Source: XN24 sp047921395
Lineage (GTDB): Bacteria > Pseudomonadota > Gammaproteobacteria > Steroidobacterales > XN24
Reading direction: 5' to 3'
Assembly (NCBI GenBank): GCA_047921395.1
Contig: JBLRWH010000038.1
Location: 1-25,033, forward strand
DNA length: 25,033 bases
Shown piece after piece: positions 21,337-25,033 of the stretch. The translations under genes and the position numbers were made by a program. The stretch's first letter is position 1, and each line of letters starts with the position of its first letter. The notes under the pieces are model-generated. The model was not told where the DNA came from, made no database searches, and saw only the letters and a program-made list of their open reading frames with translations.

Positions 21337-22988
21337 GCGCTCAACTCCTCCATCATGACGTCATTGCTCTGGCCCGGCGGCACCAGCGGCCAGACATTGC
21401 TCTTGGGATCGATACAGACATGGGCCAGCAGGGGGCCCTCGGTTTCCAGCAGGCGGCGGATCGCGCCGTCCACCTCGTCGCGCCGGGTGATACGGAACCC
21501 CGGGATGCCGAACGATTTGGCCACCTCGACAAAATCCGGGTTGTCTGACAGGTCGACTTCGCTGTAGCGCTCGCCGTGGAACAGCTGCTGCCACTGGCGC
21601 ACCATGCCCAGCGAAGAGTTATCCACCAGCAGGATCTTCAGGTCCAGCCCGTAACGGTGGATGGTTGCCAGCTCCTGGATGTTCATCATGATCGAGCCGT
21701 CACCCGAGACCGTGACCACGCGCCTGCCAGGCAGCGCCAGGCAGGCGCCGATGCCGGCCGGGACGCCGTAGCCCATCGTGCCCAGCCCCGCGCTGGTCAG
21801 GTGCTGCTCGGGACGATCGAAGTGACAATGCTGAGCCACCCACATCTGGTGCTGGCCGACATCGCAGGCGATCGTGACGTCGGGCGCGGCATCGGTCAGC
21901 TTGCGCAACATGTCCGGCACGTAGATGTACTCGCCCGGCGCGTCGTAGCGCCAGGCGTGCTCGGCCTTGCGCTCGGCGCACAGGCGCCGCCACGGCGCGA
22001 TGTCCAGCCCGGTGGGCATGGCCGCCAGCGACTCGTGCAGGTCGCCGCGCAAGCCGGCGTCCGCGTGGCGCAGCTTGCCGATCTCGCTCGGGTCGGCGTC
22101 CATGTGGATGACCCTGGCCTTGGGAGCGAAGCCATCCAGCCGCCCCGTGGCCCGATCGTCGAAGCGCGCGCCGACGCAGATCAGCAGGTCGGAATCCTGG
22201 ATGGCCCGGTTGGCGGCGCGGTTGCCGTGCATGCCCAGCATGCCCATGAAGTTCTCGTCGCGCGTGGGCAGCGAACCGATGCCCTTCAACGTCGTCACGG
22301 TGGGGATGCCGCTGGCGCGCGCATAGGCACGGAACGCGTCCACCGCGCCGGCCATGGGGATCCCGCCGCCGCCGTACAGCACGGGGCGCTCGGCCTTCAG
22401 GATCAGGTCGCGCGCGATGCGCACCTGGGCCGCGTCGGGGGAGACGTGCTTGCTCCGGCGCATCTCGAAGATCGGCGCCGCCGCAGGCACGGCGTTCGAG
22501 ATGTCCTTCGGCAGGTCCACCAGCACCGGGCCGGGGCGACCCTCGCCGGCGATCTGGAATGCCTGGGCGATGGTCTTTGGAATGTCCTCGGCACGCCGGA
22601 TGATGAAGCTGTGCTTCACGATCGGCATCGTGATGCCGAAGACGTCGACCTCCTGGAAGGCGTCCGTCCCCATCACGACCGTCGGGACCTGGCCGGTGAT
22701 GATGACCAGCGGCACCGAGTCCATGAAGGCGTTGGCGATCCCCGTGACCAGGTTGGTCGCGCCGGGTCCCGAGGTGGCCATGCAGACTGCCGGGTGCCCC
22801 GTGACGCGCGCGTAGGCATCGGCCGCGAGGGCGGCGCCCTGCTCGTGGCGCGCCAGGATGTGCTTGATCGGGGAGTTCAGCAGCGCGTCGTAGACCGGCA
22901 TGATGGCGCCGCCCGGATAACCGAAGATGTATTCGACGCCCTGCTGTTCCAGGGCGCGGACCACCAGTTCTGCGCCCCTTGCACTCAT
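21333..22988 (-). CDS. ilvG: Acetolactate synthase large (catalytic) subunit, IlvG type
   Basis: A thiamine-diphosphate and FAD enzyme that makes acetolactate or acetohydroxybutyrate from pyruvate (plus 2-oxobutyrate), the first common step of valine, leucine and isoleucine synthesis. The 551-aa protein carries the catalytic Glu49 in ARHEQGAALAADAYAR, MATSGPGATNLVTGIANA, and the FAD-domain segment VGARFDDRATGR. The ThDP/Mg motif starts GDGSIMMN at 429 and ends near VDNSSLGMVRQWQ. The neighbouring short IlvM-like gene supports the AHAS II (IlvGM) assignment. The ATG at 22988 overlaps the ilvC stop by 4 nt and matches the family's N-terminus; a longer open frame to 23126 is the shadow of ilvC. 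Confidence 0.96.
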   Translation of the reverse strand: MSARGAELVVRALEQQGVEYIFGYPGGAIMPVYDALLNSPIKHILARHEQGAALAADAYARVTGHPAVCMATSGPGATNLVTGIANAFMDSVPLVIITGQVPTVVMGTDAFQEVDVFGITMPIVKHSFIIRRAEDIPKTIAQAFQIAGEGRPGPVLVDLPKDISNAVPAAAPIFEMRRSKHVSPDAAQVRIARDLILKAERPVLYGGGGIPMAGAVDAFRAYARASGIPTVTTLKGIGSLPTRDENFMGMLGMHGNRAANRAIQDSDLLICVGARFDDRATGRLDGFAPKARVIHMDADPSEIGKLRHADAGLRGDLHESLAAMPTGLDIAPWRRLCAERKAEHAWRYDAPGEYIYVPDMLRKLTDAAPDVTIACDVGQHQMWVAQHCHFDRPEQHLTSAGLGTMGYGVPAGIGACLALPGRRVVTVSGDGSIMMNIQELATIHRYGLDLKILLVDNSSLGMVRQWQQLFHGERYSEVDLSDNPDFVEVAKSFGIPGFRITRRDEVDGAIRRLLETEGPLLAHVCIDPKSNVWPLVPPGQSNDVMMEELSA

Positions 22989-23989
22989 GCCGCGGCCTGC
23001 TTGCCCGACTTCAGCCAGGACATGCGCGCGCGCAGGTCGCGGCCAACCTTCTCGATGGGATGGTTCAGGTCCGCCGCCATCATCGCCTTGTAGCGCGGCT
23101 GGCCGGCCTCGGACTCCGCCTGCCATTCACGCGCGAAGGTGCCGTCGCGGATCTCGCCCAGGATTTCGCGCATGCGCTGGCGAGTGTGCTCGTCGACCAC
23201 GCGCGGGCCGCGGGTCAGGTCGCCGTACTTGGCCGTGTCGCTGACGAACTCGTGCATCTTCGCGAGGCCGCCCTCGTGCAGCAGGTCCACGATCAGCTTC
23301 AGCTCGTGCATGCACTCGAAATAGGCGACCTCGGGCTGGTAACCGGCCTCGACCAGGGTCTCGAAGCCCTGCAGAACCAGCTCGGTGACACCACCACACA
23401 GCACGGCCTGTTCGCCGAACAAGTCGGTCTCGGTCTCCTCGGCGAAAGTCGTCTCCAGCACGCCGCCACGAGTCCCGCCGACGCCGTGCGCGTAGGCCAG
23501 CGCGCGGGCCTTGGCGCGCCCGGTCGCATCCTGGGCGACCGCCATCAGGCAGGGCACGCCGCGGCCTTCCTCGAACTGGCGGCGCACCAGTGCGCCCGGG
23601 CCCTTCGGGGCAACCAGGATCACGTCGATCGACGCCGGGGCCCTGATCGAGCCGTAGTGGATGTTGAAGCCGTGCGCGAACAGCGCCGCGGCGCCGGGCT
23701 TGATGCTGCTCTCGATGGCGCGCCAGACGGCCGGCGCAGCCATGTCGGGGACCAGCACGGCGACGATATCGGCGCCTTCGGTCGCCTGCGCCGGCGCCGC
23801 GACCTTCATGCCGTCCGCCTCGGCCTTCTGCCAGCTCGCCCCGCCCGGCCGCAGGCCGACGGTCACGTCGAAGCCGCTGTCCCGCAGATTCAGCGCGTGG
23901 GCGCGGCCCTGGCTGCCATAGCCGATCACCGCGATACGGGAGACCCCCGCGTTGCCCGGCTCGACATCCGATTCGACGTAAATCTTCAT
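22985..23989 (-). CDS. ilvC: Ketol-acid reductoisomerase (class I)
   Basis: The second step of valine/isoleucine synthesis: isomerisation and NADPH-dependent reduction of acetolactate or acetohydroxybutyrate, with two Mg ions. The 334-aa protein is a class I (short) KARI, unlike the roughly 490-aa class II enzyme of E. coli. Residues 18-29 form the Rossmann loop (RIAVIGYGSQGR). Lys129 (APKGPG), Asp189 and Glu193 (ETDLFGE), and Glu225 and Glu229 (FECMHEL) are the metal and catalytic residues. I prefer ATG 23989 to the in-frame GTG at 23995, because AAGG lies 8 nt before the ATG but only 2 nt before the GTG. It is the first gene of the operon, directly after the attenuator. Confidence 0.97.
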   Translation of the reverse strand: MKIYVESDVEPGNAGVSRIAVIGYGSQGRAHALNLRDSGFDVTVGLRPGGASWQKAEADGMKVAAPAQATEGADIVAVLVPDMAAPAVWRAIESSIKPGAAALFAHGFNIHYGSIRAPASIDVILVAPKGPGALVRRQFEEGRGVPCLMAVAQDATGRAKARALAYAHGVGGTRGGVLETTFAEETETDLFGEQAVLCGGVTELVLQGFETLVEAGYQPEVAYFECMHELKLIVDLLHEGGLAKMHEFVSDTAKYGDLTRGPRVVDEHTRQRMREILGEIRDGTFAREWQAESEAGQPRYKAMMAADLNHPIEKVGRDLRARMSWLKSGKQAAA

Positions 23990-24015
23990 GCTCACTACCT
24001 TTTTTCTCCAGCCCT

Positions 24016-24052
24016 AAATGCGAAAACCCCGCAGCCTTTTCAGGTTGCGGGG
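24016..24052 (-). terminator. Attenuator (intrinsic terminator) upstream of ilvC
   Basis: On the minus strand CCCCGCAACC (24052-24043), a TGAAAA loop, and GGCTGCGGGG (24036-24027) form a 10-position stem with one A-C mismatch. It is followed immediately by TTTTCGCATTT (24026-24016). It ends about 27 nt before the ilvC ATG. It therefore stops transcription of the leader unless the alternative antiterminator pairing forms, the classic arrangement of amino-acid operon attenuators. Confidence 0.88.
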
Positions 24053-24104
24053 CTCATGGTTCGGTTCGTTGCTGCTTCTTCGCCTACTTACACCATGACC
24101 CCGC
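24047..24104 (-). promoter_or_regulatory. Antiterminator pairing of the ilv-leu leader
   Basis: In the transcript GCGGGG-TCATGGT (24104-24092) is complementary over 13 bp to ACCATGA-G-CCCCGC (24060-24047), with one bulged G. The downstream arm contains most of the terminator's 5' strand, so the two structures exclude each other. The upstream arm overlaps the last codons of the leader peptide (Ser-Gly-Val-Met-Val). A ribosome that finishes the peptide covers it and allows termination. One stalled on the Leu/Ile/Val run (24142-24112) leaves it free and prevents termination. Confidence 0.8.
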
Positions 24105-24147
24105 TCTTCCCAAGTACGAGAAGAACGATAATGAGGCCAAGAAGCAT
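24088..24147 (-). CDS. Branched-chain amino acid leader peptide
   Basis: The frame ending at TAA 24088-24090 encodes MLLGLIIVLLVLGKSGVMV, 12 of 19 residues being Leu, Ile or Val, with ten of them in the first twelve positions. Such a peptide has no enzyme role; its translation measures charged Leu-, Ile- and Val-tRNA. The leucines use only CTT and CTC, never CTG, in a GC-rich region where CTG is common. The start is uncertain: ATG 24147 has no clear Shine-Dalgarno, and the frame is open to an in-frame ATG at 24243, nearer the predicted transcript start, which would give 51 aa with the same C-terminus. Position between promoter and attenuator makes the role clear either way. Confidence 0.85.
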   Translation of the reverse strand: MLLGLIIVLLVLGKSGVMV

Positions 24148-24284
24148 GCCGACCGGATTCAGCGGCAGCCGCGCGGGCTCGCGAGCAACGGCGGTGAACC
24201 GCTGCCTCGTGTCTGCCCTGCGATGTGACTTGCCGTGGATCATTGTTTCGGTAACGCTTGTTGCGGTGCAATCAGGTTGAGACG

Positions 24285-24325
24285 ATTCTATGCATGGTGG
24301 TTTCCGGCGTGTCAACCCTTTTTTT
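24285..24325 (-). promoter_or_regulatory. Promoter of the ilv-leu operon with upstream A-tract
   Basis: On the minus strand a perfect TTGACA -35 (24315-24310) and a TAGAAT -10 (24290-24285, 5 of 6) are separated by 19 nt, slightly long. A run of seven A (24325-24319) directly upstream of the -35 fits an UP element. The predicted start is near 24278, giving a leader of about 290 nt that contains the leader peptide and attenuator. Confidence 0.7.
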
Positions 24326-24378
24326 CGGTTAGTCCGTATTGCCCCCGGTTCAGGCCGGTCTCAACTAGCCAATCACAC

Positions 24379-24387
24379 CTTATATAT
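24379..24387 (+). promoter_or_regulatory. Candidate -10 region of ilvD
   Basis: The plus-strand sequence CTTATATAT, about 20 nt before the ilvD ATG, is the only AT-rich hexamer cluster suited to a -10 here. No good -35 is visible at 16-18 nt spacing. The following AAGGGCGG (24390-24397) could serve as ribosome site. No leader peptide or terminator is seen before ilvD. Confidence 0.3.
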
Positions 24388-24405
24388 GCAAGGGCGGTTT
24401 TTGAC

Positions 24406-25033
24406 ATGAGCGACGAGCAGTCCCGCAGGCATTCCGGCCCCGTCGTCGACGGCGTCACGCGCGCACCCAGCCGGGCGATGTTGCGCGCCGTCGGCTTCAC
24501 GGACGCGGACTTCCGCAAGCCGCAGGTGGGGATCGCGTCCACCTGGGCCGAGGTCACGCCGTGCAATATGCACATCAACGAGCTGGCACGCCAGGCCGCC
24601 GCGGGCGCAAACGAGGCCGGCGGCAAGGCGGTGATCTTCAACACCATCACCGTGTCCGACGGCATTTCCATGGGCACGCCCGGGATGCGTTACTCGCTGG
24701 TCTCGCGCGAGATCATCGCCGACTCGATCGAGACGGTGGTGGCCGGCGAAGGCTTCGACGGTTTCGTCGCCATCGGCGGCTGCGACAAGAACATGCCCGG
24801 CTGCGTCATGGCCATGGCGCGCCTCGATCGTCCCAGCGTGTTCGTCTACGGGGGCACCATCCGCCCGGGCGCGAAACGCCGCGACATCGTTTCCGTGTTC
24901 GAGGCCGTCGGCGGGCACGCACGCGGCACGGTGTCGGACACCGAGCTGGGCGAAGTCGAGCGCACTGCCATTCCCGGCCCCGGCTCCTGCGGGGGCATGT
25001 ACACCGCCAACACCATGGCCTCCGCCATCGAGG
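24406..25033 (+). CDS. ilvD: Dihydroxy-acid dehydratase, N-terminal part (cut by window edge)
   Basis: The frame from ATG 24406 stays open to the window end, giving 209 residues of a protein normally about 560-620 aa long. IlvD dehydrates dihydroxyisovalerate and dihydroxymethylvalerate to the 2-oxo acids used by IlvE and LeuA. Conserved features are Cys53 (TPCNMHI), ISMGTPGMRYSLVSRE, Cys126 with Lys128 (GGCDKNMPGC) and Cys195 (GPGSCGGMYTANTM). In this family these include the Fe-S cluster ligands and the carbamylated lysine. It supplies the one branched-chain step missing from the nine-gene operon and is divergent from it across a 416-nt regulatory region. It lies outside the attenuator's reach. 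Confidence 0.95.
   Translation, partial: MSDEQSRRHSGPVVDGVTRAPSRAMLRAVGFTDADFRKPQVGIASTWAEVTPCNMHINELARQAAAGANEAGGKAVIFNTITVSDGISMGTPGMRYSLVSREIIADSIETVVAGEGFDGFVAIGGCDKNMPGCVMAMARLDRPSVFVYGGTIRPGAKRRDIVSVFEAVGGHARGTVSDTELGEVERTAIPGPGSCGGMYTANTMASAIE

Noticed and set aside
1..25033. A novel defence system, prophage, secretion island or CRISPR locus
   Set aside because: No nuclease, helicase, toxin, transposase, integrase or spaced repeat array was found. Nearly all coding sequence is assigned to core metabolism or common families; the novelty lies in the regulatory RNA and intergenic structures.

Overview
The window is a strongly GC-rich chromosomal segment from a gammaproteobacterium. The best guess is a non-enteric, Xanthomonadales/Nevskiales/Chromatiales-like lineage. 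The reasons are gammaproteobacterial versions of FadE, SodB, CGFS glutaredoxin and the tail of RNase T; an ilvC-ilvG-ilvM-ilvA-leuA order like the one known from xanthomonads; and a SAM-I riboswitch on a methionine gene. I saw no tRNA, rRNA, CRISPR array, transposase, integrase or phage gene. It reads as core genome with unusually rich cis-regulatory RNA.

Layout. Positions 1-2526 hold housekeeping genes: the last codons of RNase T (+), a minus-strand group sodB, BON-domain lipoprotein, grxD, and the divergent nadC (+). Positions 2527-5227 hold fadE (+), preceded by a perfect 14-nt palindrome matching the PsrA fatty-acid repressor motif. The gap 5228-5468, between the convergent fadE and nnrU genes, holds two hairpins in inverted orientation. 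They have different stems but nearly identical, mutually complementary loops, and this is the least explained structure in the window. Positions 5469-8790 hold nnrU and a large GAF-PAS-PAS-GGDEF-EAL cyclic-di-GMP protein (both -). Positions 9067-10305 hold a host-attachment-family protein (+), an unrecognised 71-aa CxxC protein (-) and an exported SlyD-like prolyl isomerase (-) with a probable TTG start.

Positions 10373-14049 hold metB, proB and proA (all -). metB has its own promoter and a clear SAM-I riboswitch whose downstream sequence contains an exact competitor for helix P1 and an anti-Shine-Dalgarno segment.

Positions 14332-23989 hold one tightly packed nine-gene minus-strand operon, ilvC-ilvG-ilvM-ilvA-leuA-ilvE-leuC-leuD-leuB. 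Seven of its eight junctions overlap. With the divergent ilvD at the right edge it encodes the whole isoleucine/valine/leucine pathway. Its leader (about 290 nt) contains a near-consensus promoter with an upstream A-tract, a peptide rich in Leu/Ile/Val codons ending MLLGLIIVLLVLGKSGVMV, a 13-bp antiterminator pairing and an intrinsic terminator just before ilvC. That is a complete translation-coupled attenuator readable from the sequence.

Together the right-hand 15 kb is an amino-acid biosynthesis block under two RNA-based feedback controls: charged Leu/Ile/Val-tRNA sensed by the ilv leader, and SAM sensed by the metB riboswitch.
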